Origin: UBA11524 sp045591175
GTDB lineage: Bacteria > Bacillota > Clostridia > Christensenellales > Aristaeellaceae
Length of the DNA: 21,921 bases
Direction of reading: 5' to 3'
Assembly: GCA_045591175.1 (NCBI GenBank)
Contig: JAZNSI010000009.1
Span: 1 to 21,921, forward strand
This document shows, piece after piece, positions 1 through 8,477 of the stretch. Below the pieces are notes generated by a model. The model was not told the DNA's origin, made no database searches, and worked only from the letters and a program-made list of their open reading frames with translations. The stretch's first letter is position 1; each line of letters begins with the position of its first letter. The translations under genes and the position numbers were made by a program.

Positions 1-404
1 CAAAGTCACTGTCCCACCCACCCCACGGAAACCGCCTGTTGCGCTGGCGGCTGAGTCGCGGAATCGCGCGAAGCCGCACCGAGCAGCGGAAGAGTCCAGG
101 AGCCGCGGCCCGCCCCCGCGAGGCCCATGTGGGGAGGTCAACTCCGGGCAAGGACTACTTTGTGGGGACGGGGGGAGTCCAGAGGGGGGGGCAGCGCCGG
201 GATAGAATTTTGCCACCCCCTCTGGCCCTCTTTGCTTCTTTCTCGGGAGCGAGAAAGAAGAGGCAGCACGAACGCCTATCAACAAAGAAGCAGTCAACCA
301 AGCCACCGGGTGAACTACCTCCGGCTTCGTTCTGTCGGGGGCGGCCTCACGAATCCACCTCCCTCGAGAGGGGGCTTTGGCCGGTTCCCCTGGAGTAGGC
401 ATAG

Positions 405-472
405 CAAGGGTGAACGGTTCCTTTGCGGCTGTGCGAGCTGTTTCTCGAATCCGGGGGATTCTCGAAAGACGC
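405..472 (+). repeat. Conserved 68-bp repeat block, copy 1 (inverted partner at 1897-1965)
   Basis: This block contains an internal hairpin, TTTCTCGAATCC / GGATTCTCGAAA, closed by a three-base loop. It matches the reverse complement of 1897-1965 with two substitutions outside the loop and a loop change (GGG here, TCGC there). The stem is unchanged between copies, so both can fold the same way. It carries no coding signal. Confidence 0.85.
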
Positions 473-553
473 ATGCTTCCTGGCGCTGCGGCGCGGAGCA
501 GGGGCGCTGCCCCTGTACCCCGGGAGGGGCCTCCGCGGCCCCTTCCATCCCCC

Positions 554-582
554 GTAAGGGCCTTAGGCCCTTACCCCTTTTT
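554..582 (+). terminator. Terminator-like hairpin just upstream of ispG
   Basis: GTAAGGGCC (554-562) pairs perfectly with GGCCCTTAC (566-574) around a TTA loop, followed by CCC and five T residues (578-582). The shape is that of an intrinsic terminator on the + strand, although three C residues separate stem and T-run. It ends only about 27 bases before the ispG ribosome binding site, and I find no good promoter in that gap. Confidence 0.55.
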
Positions 583-621
583 CCCGCTTCCTTGTTACTT
601 GTCCTTATAGGAGGTTTTCAT

Positions 622-1683
622 ATGTACACCACCCGTGAAGTTCGTCTCGGTAACCTGACCGTCGGCGGCAATAACCCCGTCTGGGTTCAATCCATGACCA
701 ACACCGATACCCGCGACGCCGAGGCCACCCTCGCCCAGATCCGCGCCCTCGCCGACGCCGGCTGCGACATCGTCCGCTGCTCCGTCTACGACGAAGCCTG
801 CGCCAAGGCCGTCCGCACCATCGTCGACGGCTCCCCCGTGCCCGTCGTCGCGGATATCCACTTCAACCACCGTCTCGCCATCGCAGCCGCCGAAAACGGC
901 ATCCATAAGCTGCGTATCAACCCCGGCAACATCGGCGGTGAAGCCAATGTCCGCGAGCTGGCCGCTGCCGCCAAGGCGCATCACATCCCGATCCGCATCG
1001 GCGTGAACACCGGCTCCATCGAGAAGGACATTCTCGCCAAATACGGCGGCCCCTGCGCCGAGGGCCTCGTCGAGAGCGCCCTCACCCATGCCCGTATGCT
1101 GGAGAAAGTCGGCTTTGAGGACATCGTGCTGAGCATGAAGGCCAGCGATGTCCGTCTGACCATCGACACCTACCAGCTGGCGGCATCGAAGTGCGATTAC
1201 CCGCTGCACGTGGGTGTGACGGAGGCTGGTCTGCCGGGTCAGGGCACGATCAAGAGCGCCATCGGCATTGGCGCGCTGCTGGCGCAGGGCATCGGCAACA
1301 CGATCCGCGTAAGTTTGACGGGCTCGCCGATTCCCGAGGGCAAGGCGGCGTGGGATATCCTGCGCGCGCTGAATCTGCGGACGCAGGGTGTGCAGCTGGT
1401 GAGCTGCCCCACTTGCGGGCGGACTTGCATTGATGTGGCGGGGATCGCCAAGCGCGTGGAGGAGGAGCTGGCGGATATCAAGGTGCCGCTGAAGGTGGCC
1501 GTGATGGGCTGCGTGGTGAATGGGCCTGGTGAGGCCCGCGAGGCAGATGTGGGCATGGCCGGCGGCAAGAAGGGCGGCGTCCTGTTTATCAAGGGGCAGG
1601 AGCCCATCAAGGTTGAGGACAATCTGGCGGATGAGTTGATCCGCGTCGCACGGAAAATCGCAGCGGAAAAGGCAACCCGCTAA
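622..1683 (+). CDS. ispG: 4-hydroxy-3-methylbut-2-enyl diphosphate synthase (flavodoxin-type IspG/GcpE)
   Basis: IspG catalyses the penultimate step of the cytoplasmic MEP isoprenoid pathway, reductively converting ME-cPP to HMBPP with a [4Fe-4S] cluster. The 353-residue protein shows the N-terminal TIM-barrel part (opening VRLGNLTVGG..PVWVQSMTNTDT) and the C-terminal cluster domain. The cluster ligands are C262 and C265 (CPTCGRT), C297 (MGCVVNGPGEA) and the fourth ligand E304. The reading frame is open far upstream, but ATG at 622 is chosen because AGGAGG lies at 609-614 and homology begins there. The length suits the short bacterial form without the plant insert. polC follows, as in many Bacillota. 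Codon use shifts within the gene: C-ending Val and Ala codons dominate the first half and G-ending ones the second. Confidence 0.97.
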   Translation: MYTTREVRLGNLTVGGNNPVWVQSMTNTDTRDAEATLAQIRALADAGCDIVRCSVYDEACAKAVRTIVDGSPVPVVADIHFNHRLAIAAAENGIHKLRINPGNIGGEANVRELAAAAKAHHIPIRIGVNTGSIEKDILAKYGGPCAEGLVESALTHARMLEKVGFEDIVLSMKASDVRLTIDTYQLAASKCDYPLHVGVTEAGLPGQGTIKSAIGIGALLAQGIGNTIRVSLTGSPIPEGKAAWDILRALNLRTQGVQLVSCPTCGRTCIDVAGIAKRVEEELADIKVPLKVAVMGCVVNGPGEAREADVGMAGGKKGGVLFIKGQEPIKVEDNLADELIRVARKIAAEKATR

Positions 1684-1896
1684 GGGCCGAAAAAAGGGTT
1701 AAGGGGCGATTGCCCCTTACGGGCATTTGCTGGGAGTGCGTCCCCAGTGGGGACTTCGCCGAAGGCGAAAACGGGAAGCAAATGTTGAATAAAGGCCGCG
1801 GAGGCCCTGCCCGTCGGAGACCTCCGCGCCGCAGCGCCAACCCCTCAGTCAGCCTTACGGCTGACAGCTCCCCTATGAAGGGGCGCCTTGTTGCAC

Positions 1897-1965
1897 GCGT
1901 CTTTCGAGAATCCGCGAGGATTCGAGAAACAGCTCGCACAGCCGCAAAGGAGCCGCTCACCCTTG
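1897..1965 (-). repeat. Conserved 69-bp repeat block, copy 2 (inverted relative to 405-472)
   Basis: The reverse complement of this block equals 405-472 except for two substitutions and a changed hairpin loop. The internal stem TTTCGAGAATCC / GGATTCGAGAAA is intact. On the + strand it contains CCGCAAAGGAGCC (1942-1954), a 13-mer also present in the larger structured repeat at 11559-11785. Confidence 0.85.
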
Positions 1966-2053
1966 TTCAGCCTGCCGCAAAGAAGCATCCTCTCCTCATG
2001 CCACATGTACGCTCATGCAGCGCCCACCTCATCCGACCTCACTACGTTCGGCC

Positions 2054-2080
2054 AGCTTCCCCTCAAGGGGAAGGCTTTTT
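2054..2080 (+). terminator. Putative intrinsic terminator after ispG
   Basis: CTTCCCC (2056-2062) pairs with GGGGAAG (2067-2073) around a four-base loop. Flanking AG and CT can extend the stem with a one-base bulge, and a T-run follows at 2076-2080. It is built from one of the repeat modules and lies just ahead of the polC promoter, so it would separate ispG and polC transcription. Confidence 0.6.
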
Positions 2081-2093
2081 GTACGCTTCCTTG

Positions 2094-2123
2094 TTGACCC
2101 CACCCGTCTGTATGCGCTATAAT
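2094..2123 (+). promoter_or_regulatory. Putative sigma-A promoter of polC
   Basis: A -35 box TTGACC (2094-2099) and a consensus -10 box TATAAT (2118-2123) are separated by 18 bases. The expected start near 2130 gives a leader of about 30 bases with GGAGG ahead of the polC ATG at 2160. Confidence 0.75.
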
Positions 2124-2159
2124 AAACTATCTTCACTTTATAGAAAGGAGGCTCCCCCC

Positions 2160-5100
2160 ATGAGCTACGAAGACCTGCTTACTCAAATCTACGCCGAGCT
2201 CCCCCACCTCAAGGGCCAGCTCAACGCGCCGAAGGTCGTGTACGTCAAGGCGCAGGGCAAGGTGTACATCACCTTTGAGTCCAATGTGCTGGTGGAAGAG
2301 GCCTCCTTCCTGAAGATGGAGCGCCTCCTGCGGCGCATTTTCCCGCAAAAGCCGCTGGCGCTGCGCGTGGTGTCCCCGGGCCTCAAGGAGGACTTCCAGG
2401 ACAACATCAGCGCGTACAAGCCCGTGCTGACGGACTTCCTCAAGCGCAATTATCCGGCCTCCATCAGCTGGATGGACCAAATCGACTGGCGCTGCCTGGA
2501 TGACCGCATCACGCTGACCTTCCCCGACCCCTTCTCAATGACCTACATGGCCAAGCAGAACGTGGCGGCCCGTCTGTCCCAGGCGGTGAAGGACATCTTC
2601 TCGCTGGAAATTCCGGTGGAATTGACCGTCGCGGGCGATCAGGAGAAGCGCCTTGAGGAGCTGCGCGCGGAGAAGCAGAAGGAACAGGACGTCGCCATCA
2701 CCGCGCAGGAGCTGGTCGAGCGGTACGGCGGCAGCGTCGGAAGCAGCGCGCCCAAGGTGGAGAAGAAGGAGCGCAAGCCCCATCAGCCCAAGGAGCCCAA
2801 ATCCGACGCCGAGCGCGCAGAGGAGGCCGCCAAGGCTGCCGCCATCGCCGCGGCAGAGGAGGCCAAGAAGGCCGATATCGTCACCCCCACCATGACAGAC
2901 ACCGCCATCGGCAAGCCCATCATGGGCCGCGCCATCGACGACAAGCCCATCGAAATGAAGGAGCTGACCAGCGACGCGGGCCTCGTCGTCGTACAGGGCG
3001 ACATCTTCAAGCTGGAGACGAAGGAACTCAAGGGCGGCGAAATGCTGCTGGTCACCTTCGCCATCACGGACTATACCTCGTCCATCCTGTGCAAGAATTT
3101 CTTCCGCTTCCGCCGGGGACAGTTCGGCAAGAAGCGCAACGAGGACGAGCCCCTGCCGCCCATCACCGCCGAAGAGCGCCAGTTCGTCATGGACAAGGTC
3201 AACCAGATCAAGGTGGGCATGAACGTCAAGGTGCGCGGCGAGTGCATGTATGACAACTTCGCCCGCGAATTGTCCATTTCCGTGCGCGATATGGTGCCCA
3301 TGGAGCGCGTCGAGCGCGAGGACAAGGCCGAGGAAAAGCGCATCGAGCTGCACATGCACACCAACATGTCCACCATGGACGCCATGACCCCCGCCGGCGA
3401 TCTGATCAAGCGCGCCATCAAGTGGGGGCATCCCGCCGTTGCCATCACCGACCACGGCGTGGTGCAGGCCTTCCCCGCAGCCTTCAACGCGGCGAAGAAG
3501 CAGCCCATCAAGCTGATCCCCGGCTGCGAGGGCTACATGATCGACGAAAAGGCGGTTGTCGTGAATCCCGACGACCGCTCGCTGGACGACCCCATCATCG
3601 TGCTGGACTTTGAGTCCACAGGCCTGAACACCGCCACCGACCGCGTGATCGAGATCGGCGCGGTGAAGGTCGTGGGCGGCACGGTGGTGGACTCGCTGTC
3701 CCTGCTGGTGAACCCGAAAAAGCCACTGACGGAGAAGATCGTCAAGCTGACCGGCATCACCGATATGATGCTGGCGGACAAGGAGACCGCCGAGACTGCC
3801 ATCCCCAAGCTCATGGACTTCATCGGGGATGCGCCCATCGCCGCCCACAACGCAGCCTTCGACGCATCGCTGCTGAAAGCCGAGCTCAAGCGCCTGGGCC
3901 GCACCTTCAATGCACCCATCATCGACACGCTGACTTTGGCCCGCAAGATGTTCCCGGACATGAAGAGCTTCAAGCTCTCCGCGGTGTGCAAGCAGCTGCA
4001 GGTCAGCCTCAAGAACGCCCACCGCGCCGTGCATGACGCGACGGCCACTGCCCATTGCCTGAACAAGATGATCCGGCAGCTGCAGGAGGACAAGGGCCTC
4101 GCGACCCTCGCTGACCTCAATACCCTCAAGGGCGGCGCCATCGGCGACAGCTATCACGTCATCATTCTGGTCAGGACGCAGGACGGCCTGGTCAACTTGA
4201 ATAAACTGGTCACCATCGGCCACCTGGAGTACTTCCGCCGCAGGCCCCATATGCCCAAGCAGAAAATCGACGAGCTGCGGGAGGGCCTGATCATCGGCAG
4301 CGCCTGCGAGGCGGGCGAGCTGTTCCAAGCGGTGCTCGCCAACGAGCCCTGGGAGAAGCTGAAGGAGATCGCCAGCTGGTACGACTACCTGGAAATTCAA
4401 CCCATCGGCAACAACTACTTCATGGTGCGCGAGGGCCGGATCCCCGACGAGGAGGGCCTGCGCGACCTCAACCGCATCATCGTCAAGCTGGGCGAGGAGC
4501 TGGGCATCCCCGTTGTCGCTACGGGCGACGTGCACTTCCTCGACCCCCATCACGCCAAGAACCGCGCCATCATCCAGGCCGGCATGGGCTTTGAGGACGC
4601 GGACAATCAGGCGCCGCTCTACTTCAAGACCACCGACGAAATGCTGGAGGAATTCGCCTACCTCGGCCCGGAAAAATGCCACGAGGTGGTCATCGACAAC
4701 CCGAAGAAGATCGCCGACATGGTGGAGAAGCTTCAGCTCTTCCCCATCCACCCCAAGGGCGAGGACACCTTCCAGCCCCTGTGGGAGGACGCGGCGGACA
4801 ATATTCAAAATATGACCTGGGGCCGCGCGAAGGAGATGTACGGCGAGGAGCTGCCGGAGATCGTCGTGGCCCGCATCGAAAAGGAGCTCAAGTCCATCAT
4901 CGGCTACGGCTTTGCCACCCTGTACAACATCGCCCAGAAGCTGGTGAAGAAGTCCAACGACGACGGCTATCTGGTGGGCTCCCGTGGTTCCGTCGGCTCG
5001 TCCTTCGTCGCGCATATGTGCGGCATCACGGAGGTCAACGCGCTGCCGCCCCACTACCGCTGCACCCACTGCCGCAAGGGCTTCTTCGACGTGGACAAGG

Positions 5101-6644
5101 CCACCTACAAGATGGGCGTTGACCTGCCCGACAAGGACTGCCCCATCTGCGGCCGGAACCTGGCCAAGGACGGCTTCGACATCCCCTTCGAGGTCTTCCT
5201 GGGCTTCGAGGGCGACAAGGTTCCCGATATCGACCTGAATTTCTCCGGCGAATATCAGAACCGCGCCCACCATTACGTGGAAGAATTGTTCGGCAAGGAT
5301 CACGTGTTCCGCGCCGGCACGATCTCCGGTCTGGCGGAAAAGACCGCCTATGGCTATGTGGCCAAGTACTTCGAGGAGCGCGGCATCCAGGCCGGCAACA
5401 CCGAGAAGGAACGCCTCGCCGCCGGCTGCGAAGGCGTCAAGAAGACCACCGGTCAGCACCCCGGCGGCATGGTCGTCGTACCCAAGGAGTACGACATCTG
5501 CCAGTTCACCGCCGTGCAGCACCCCGCCGACGACCTCGACTCCGACTTCAACACCACCCATTTCGACTTCAACTCCATGCATGACATTCTGGTCAAGCTG
5601 GACTGTCTGGGCCACGTTGACCCCACCGTTCTGCACATGCTGGCGGAGATCACCGACACTCCCACCGAGGCCGTCCCCCTGGACGACAAGCCGGTGCGCT
5701 CGCTCTTCTCCTCCCCGGAGGCGCTGGGCGTCACCCCGGAGGACATCGACTGCACCACCGGTACGCTGGGCATCCCGGAATTCGGCACCAACTTCGTCCG
5801 CGGCATGCTGGACGACACCAAGCCCTCCACCATGGAGGAGCTGGTGCGAATTTCCGGCCTGTCCCACGGCACCGACGTTTGGCTGGGCAACGCGCAGGAC
5901 CTCGTCCGCTCCGGCACGGCGAAGCTCTCCGAGTGCGTCTGCTGCCGCGACGACATCATGAATTACCTCATCGACAAGGGCGTGGCCCCCAAGATGGCCT
6001 TCACCACGATGGAGTCCGTCCGTAAAGGCAAGGGCCTCAAGCCCGAGATGGAGCAGGCCATGCTGGACGCGCAGGTGCCCGCCTGGTTCATGGACAGCTG
6101 CAAGAAGATCAAGTACATGTTCCCCAAGGGCCACGCGGTGGCTTACGTCATGTCGTCCCTGCGCGTGGCGTGGTACAAGGTGCACCGCCCGCTGGCCTAC
6201 TACGCAGCCTACTTCACCCTGCGCGGCAAGGGCTTTGACGCGATGACCATGATCGCCGATCCGGACACCATCCGCGCGAAGATCAAGGCTGTCAAGGAGG
6301 ATCCCAACGCCTCCGCCGCCGACCACGACGCCGTCACCTCCATGGAGCTGGTGCTGGAGATGAACATGCGCGGCTTCAAGTTCCTGCCCGCCGATCTGTA
6401 CAAATCCCATGTCACCCGCTTCCAGATGGAGGGCGAGAAGTGCCTGCGCGTACCCTTCACGGCCCTGGGCGGTCTGGGCGAAAGCGTGGCGGAAAGCATC
6501 GTCCGCGAGCGCGAGAAGGGACCCTTCCTCTCCGTGGAGGATCTGCGCGACCGCGCCCATGTGCCCTCCTCCATCATCGAGATGTTCCGCGCCCACGGCA
6601 CCCTCGAGGGCATGAGCGAAACGAATCAGGTGAGCATGTTCTGA
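2160..6644 (+). CDS. polC: DNA polymerase III subunit alpha, PolC type
   Basis: PolC is the replicative DNA polymerase of low-GC-lineage bacteria, combining polymerase and proofreading 3'-5' exonuclease in one chain. The 1494-residue product is close to the family's usual size of about 1440. It has an N-terminal domain, an Ala/Lys/Glu-rich linker near 205-265, and an OB-fold region. The PHP domain begins at H398-M-H400 and has DHG at 431-433. The DEDD exonuclease is inserted in the PHP domain (DFESTG from D483, later HNAAFD and HRAVHDA). The palm region carries the zinc motif typical of PolC (C968xxC and C994PIC) and the catalytic P1022DIDLNFSGEYQ. ATG at 2160 is chosen over an open upstream extension because AGAAAGGAGG precedes it. 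The ORF is intact. A large ORF antisense to it is a codon-bias shadow. Confidence 0.98.
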   Translation: MSYEDLLTQIYAELPHLKGQLNAPKVVYVKAQGKVYITFESNVLVEEASFLKMERLLRRIFPQKPLALRVVSPGLKEDFQDNISAYKPVLTDFLKRNYPASISWMDQIDWRCLDDRITLTFPDPFSMTYMAKQNVAARLSQAVKDIFSLEIPVELTVAGDQEKRLEELRAEKQKEQDVAITAQELVERYGGSVGSSAPKVEKKERKPHQPKEPKSDAERAEEAAKAAAIAAAEEAKKADIVTPTMTDTAIGKPIMGRAIDDKPIEMKELTSDAGLVVVQGDIFKLETKELKGGEMLLVTFAITDYTSSILCKNFFRFRRGQFGKKRNEDEPLPPITAEERQFVMDKVNQIKVGMNVKVRGECMYDNFARELSISVRDMVPMERVEREDKAEEKRIELHMHTNMSTMDAMTPAGDLIKRAIKWGHPAVAITDHGVVQAFPAAFNAAKKQPIKLIPGCEGYMIDEKAVVVNPDDRSLDDPIIVLDFESTGLNTATDRVIEIGAVKVVGGTVVDSLSLLVNPKKPLTEKIVKLTGITDMMLADKETAETAIPKLMDFIGDAPIAAHNAAFDASLLKAELKRLGRTFNAPIIDTLTLARKMFPDMKSFKLSAVCKQLQVSLKNAHRAVHDATATAHCLNKMIRQLQEDKGLATLADLNTLKGGAIGDSYHVIILVRTQDGLVNLNKLVTIGHLEYFRRRPHMPKQKIDELREGLIIGSACEAGELFQAVLANEPWEKLKEIASWYDYLEIQPIGNNYFMVREGRIPDEEGLRDLNRIIVKLGEELGIPVVATGDVHFLDPHHAKNRAIIQAGMGFEDADNQAPLYFKTTDEMLEEFAYLGPEKCHEVVIDNPKKIADMVEKLQLFPIHPKGEDTFQPLWEDAADNIQNMTWGRAKEMYGEELPEIVVARIEKELKSIIGYGFATLYNIAQKLVKKSNDDGYLVGSRGSVGSSFVAHMCGITEVNALPPHYRCTHCRKGFFDVDKATYKMGVDLPDKDCPICGRNLAKDGFDIPFEVFLGFEGDKVPDIDLNFSGEYQNRAHHYVEELFGKDHVFRAGTISGLAEKTAYGYVAKYFEERGIQAGNTEKERLAAGCEGVKKTTGQHPGGMVVVPKEYDICQFTAVQHPADDLDSDFNTTHFDFNSMHDILVKLDCLGHVDPTVLHMLAEITDTPTEAVPLDDKPVRSLFSSPEALGVTPEDIDCTTGTLGIPEFGTNFVRGMLDDTKPSTMEELVRISGLSHGTDVWLGNAQDLVRSGTAKLSECVCCRDDIMNYLIDKGVAPKMAFTTMESVRKGKGLKPEMEQAMLDAQVPAWFMDSCKKIKYMFPKGHAVAYVMSSLRVAWYKVHRPLAYYAAYFTLRGKGFDAMTMIADPDTIRAKIKAVKEDPNASAADHDAVTSMELVLEMNMRGFKFLPADLYKSHVTRFQMEGEKCLRVPFTALGGLGESVAESIVREREKGPFLSVEDLRDRAHVPSSIIEMFRAHGTLEGMSETNQVSMF

Positions 6645-6688
6645 CCAGGGGCGCTGCCCCTGGACCCCGCAAGGGACAATCGTCCCTT
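6645..6688 (+). repeat. Paired hairpins directly after polC
   Basis: CCAGGGGC (6645-6652) pairs with GCCCCTGG (6656-6663), and AAGGGAC (6671-6677) pairs with GTCCCTT (6682-6688). The first hairpin begins at the base after the polC stop codon. Neither has a T-tract, so they are not textbook terminators. The first resembles the CAGGGGC-GCT-GCCCCTG hairpin upstream of ispG (about 499-515), suggesting a shared repeat family. The rest of the gap to 6895 holds only one more dyad, CTCGGCCG (6765-6772) / CGGCCGAG (6782-6789). Confidence 0.65.
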
Positions 6689-6895
6689 GACCCCTTTCGC
6701 GATTCAGTTGCGCGCCTCCGGTTCGACGATGCCCGCGTGGAAGTTGGCGCGGAGCCTGCTGTTTCTCGGCCGGCCGCTCATCGGCCGAGCTATCAGGTCG
6801 TCGTACCCGCGAACCCAAAGGCTTCCCCCCTGGCAGGAACTTCCGCCATCCCCGTCGAATATCCCTGCGATAACCTATTCAGAAGGAGAATCCCC

Positions 6896-7729
6896 ATGGC
6901 TACACTCAACCGCGCCCGCGTCTGCACCATCGGTTCCCAGGAGGACATGGTCCGCCTGTGCCGTCTGCTGCTGGATCACTGCCAGTGGTTCGACGAGGAG
7001 GACGACGATCACCCTGATCTCTCCCTGGAGCAGCTGATCGCCCTCATCGGCAAGCACGCCCGTCTGGAGGGCGGCGACGAGAGCACCTTCTGCTACCCCA
7101 TGGTCACCGCGCACCCCTACGGCGACGCGGTCGCCTCCACCTGCCGCATGACGATCCGCCGGCATCCCACCGGGCTGTATCTGGCGCTCTTCGCCTACGA
7201 CAGCGAGACCCCCTTCCAGCATGAGGACTGGCTCTCCCTCCACCGGGAGCTGAAGATGCTGCCCATGATGGCCCTTTACGCCAATGATGATTTCGGCCTG
7301 GAAAAGGGCGCGAAAATCTTCGTCGGCGGCCGCGTGGGCGATGATTGGGATCGCATGGGCGAAGCCTTCCTGTACCTGATCGCGGGCTACGAGGAGGGTT
7401 ATCCTCCGGAGGAAGCCGTTTCCCGCCTGCGCAAGCTCCGCAAGACCCTCGAGCGTGAGGACTTCGACATGACCATCGGCGGCATCCTGCGCGGCTGCAT
7501 GGAAAACCTGGAGCAGCTCTCCGAGGATGTTTCCGATGAGGACGCCGTCGCCGCCAACATGCAGACCTTCCGCCAGGAGAAGGACTACGAGAGCCTCTTC
7601 CACCTGTACATGCGCATCATCGAGGCCGAATTGTGGGACATCCAGCACGTGGATCGCCATCTGGCCTGCCTGGAAGCCACCTACGACGCATGGGTGGACG
7701 CCGAGGGCGAGGATGAGGACGAGGATTGA
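6896..7729 (+). CDS. Hypothetical acidic protein, 277 aa
   Basis: I do not recognise this protein. It has no signal peptide or membrane segment and looks cytoplasmic. Its N-terminus (MATLNRARVCTIGSQEDMVRL) leads into an acidic patch, FDEEDDDHPD, at about 36-45. The middle looks globular, with HRELKMLPMMALYANDDFG and a GAKIFVGGRVGDDWDRMGE stretch. The C-terminal third is helical and ends in an acidic tail, EGEDEDED. ATG at 6896 is chosen because AGAAGGAG lies at 6882-6889 and the upstream in-frame sequence overlaps polC and hairpin repeats. Codon use matches the neighbours. The ATC-hydrolase-like gene begins 8 bases after its stop, so the two are probably co-transcribed. No function can be assigned. 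Confidence 0.85.
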   Translation: MATLNRARVCTIGSQEDMVRLCRLLLDHCQWFDEEDDDHPDLSLEQLIALIGKHARLEGGDESTFCYPMVTAHPYGDAVASTCRMTIRRHPTGLYLALFAYDSETPFQHEDWLSLHRELKMLPMMALYANDDFGLEKGAKIFVGGRVGDDWDRMGEAFLYLIAGYEEGYPPEEAVSRLRKLRKTLEREDFDMTIGGILRGCMENLEQLSEDVSDEDAVAANMQTFRQEKDYESLFHLYMRIIEAELWDIQHVDRHLACLEATYDAWVDAEGEDEDED

Positions 7730-7737
7730 GACGCAAC

Positions 7738-8343
7738 ATGGTCGATTTGCTGAAAAAGTCCTTTGTATTCAAGGGTTTCCGGAAAGTGCTGGCTGCCCAT
7801 TTTGACGCGCAGACCGCAGAACGTCTCTGGCAGGAAGCCAATGAGACGCTGTCCCAGCTGCAGCAAGCGCACCCCCAGCTGGATCGCGACAGCAAGATGA
7901 TGGTACTGCCTGCCGCGGCGCTCTACACTGCACTGAAGGCCCACACCCCGGAACAGGCGCTGCCCCTCCTCAGGGAATACGGCGCACAGATGGGCGCAAA
8001 GCTCGCGCATATCATCCACGGGATCACCTGTATCCCCGGCGTGCCAAGGCTGCTTTGGCGGAACATGCCCGGATTCATGCGCACCATGAGCAGCCCCGAA
8101 AAGGGGTATTCTCGGCGGATCGTGTCCGAAACGAGCAAGCTGGTGGGCGTGGATATCCTGTCCTGCCCGCTGCATGACGCGGCGGTGGCCCTCGGCGTAC
8201 CGGAGGCCGCGCAGGTCATCTGTGCGATGGACAAAGCCTGCATGACCGGTTTCCGCCACATCCGCTACACGCGCACCACCTCCGTGGCAGAGGGCGCGGA
8301 GTGCTGCGACTACCGGCTGTCGTATGACCGGAATAAGCCGTGA
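7738..8343 (+). CDS. L-2-amino-thiazoline-4-carboxylic acid hydrolase family protein
   Basis: The protein resembles the family named for L-2-amino-thiazoline-4-carboxylic acid hydrolase, an enzyme that opens a thiazoline ring on the way to cysteine in Pseudomonas. In Clostridia such genes are widespread and their true substrates are mostly unknown. The family signature is the Cys-rich C-terminal half: CPLHDAAVALG, then ICAMDKACMTGF, then a closing EGAECCDYRLSYD. There is no membrane segment. I use ATG at 7738 (201 aa); an in-frame TTG at 7726 that overlaps the previous stop codon is possible, and GAGG motifs at 7715 and 7721 could serve either. It follows the unknown acidic gene closely and ends at a strong terminator. 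Confidence 0.75.
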   Translation: MVDLLKKSFVFKGFRKVLAAHFDAQTAERLWQEANETLSQLQQAHPQLDRDSKMMVLPAAALYTALKAHTPEQALPLLREYGAQMGAKLAHIIHGITCIPGVPRLLWRNMPGFMRTMSSPEKGYSRRIVSETSKLVGVDILSCPLHDAAVALGVPEAAQVICAMDKACMTGFRHIRYTRTTSVAEGAECCDYRLSYDRNKP

Positions 8344-8369
8344 TTTAGTGCAATACGCTGACATTTCAG

Positions 8370-8395
8370 CCGCCCAAATCGGGCGGTTTTTATTT
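8370..8395 (+). terminator. Rho-independent terminator
   Basis: CCGCCC (8370-8375) pairs perfectly with GGGCGG (8381-8386) around AAATC, followed directly by TTTTTATTT. It lies 27 bases after the stop of the ATC-hydrolase-family gene and closes that transcription unit. Confidence 0.9.
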
Positions 8396-8422
8396 ATGCG
8401 AAATTTTGTTCCCCTCCAAGCA

Positions 8423-8460
8423 GGAATATTCGTTCGCCCGTCGAATAGAACATATATTCC
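8423..8460. promoter_or_regulatory. Nested dyad upstream of the GNAT gene, possible operator/promoter
   Basis: Outer arms GGAATAT (8423-8429) and ATATTCC (8454-8460) enclose inner arms ATTCG (8428-8432) and CGAAT (8442-8446). The right arm contains TATATT, usable as a -10 box, but no good -35 lies 17 bases upstream. The position, 18-55 bases before the ATG, suits a regulator-controlled promoter. This is inference. Confidence 0.3.
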
Positions 8461-8477
8461 CTTATGGAGGTATCAAC

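Larger units (their letters stand above)
1..608. repeat. Gene-free composite of intergenic repeats upstream of ispG
   Basis: I see no believable gene in this 600-base stretch. Reading frames are open by GC bias only, and their translations are rich in Arg, Pro and Gly without family features. What can be seen is a chain of hairpins. A perfect 10-bp stem pairs 179-188 with 216-225 (CCAGAGGGGG). A second perfect 10-bp stem pairs 235-244 with 251-260 (CTTCTTTCTC). A module of the form CCTC...CTCCCTCGAGAGGGGGCT lies at about 336-377. A conserved block at 405-472 recurs inverted after ispG. Near 496-575 there are GC-rich hairpins, including CAGGGGC-GCT-GCCCCTG. Bases 1-178 show nothing I recognise. 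The layout suggests accumulated copies of small interspersed repeats rather than one element. Confidence 0.65.
1684..2093. repeat. Composite of hairpin repeats between ispG and polC
   Basis: This stretch has no gene. It begins with TAAGGGGC-GATT-GCCCCTTA (1700-1719). Next come a GTCCCC-AGT-GGGGAC stem near 1740-1755 and TTCGCC-GAA-GGCGAA just after it. A module CCCCTCAGTCAGCC..CTCCCCTATGAAGGGG lies at about 1842-1884, followed by the inverted conserved block (1897-1965). A second module of the same design (CCTCATCC..TTCCCCTCAAGGGGAA) lies at about 2026-2072. The same module types occur upstream of ispG, so the gene is framed by related repeat arrays. Confidence 0.7.

Noticed and set aside
1..608. 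CRISPR array or rRNA/tRNA remnant
   Set aside because: The repeats are hairpins of several types without regular spacers, and no tRNA cloverleaf could be formed.
127..621. N-terminal extension of IspG
   Set aside because: The extension translates the repeat region; homology and the AGGAGG site both place the start at 622.
2535..6818. A 1427-codon open frame antisense to polC
   Set aside because: It is a shadow of GC-rich third positions of polC; the translation is His/Gly/Val/Leu-rich with no domain, and polC on the other strand is unmistakable.
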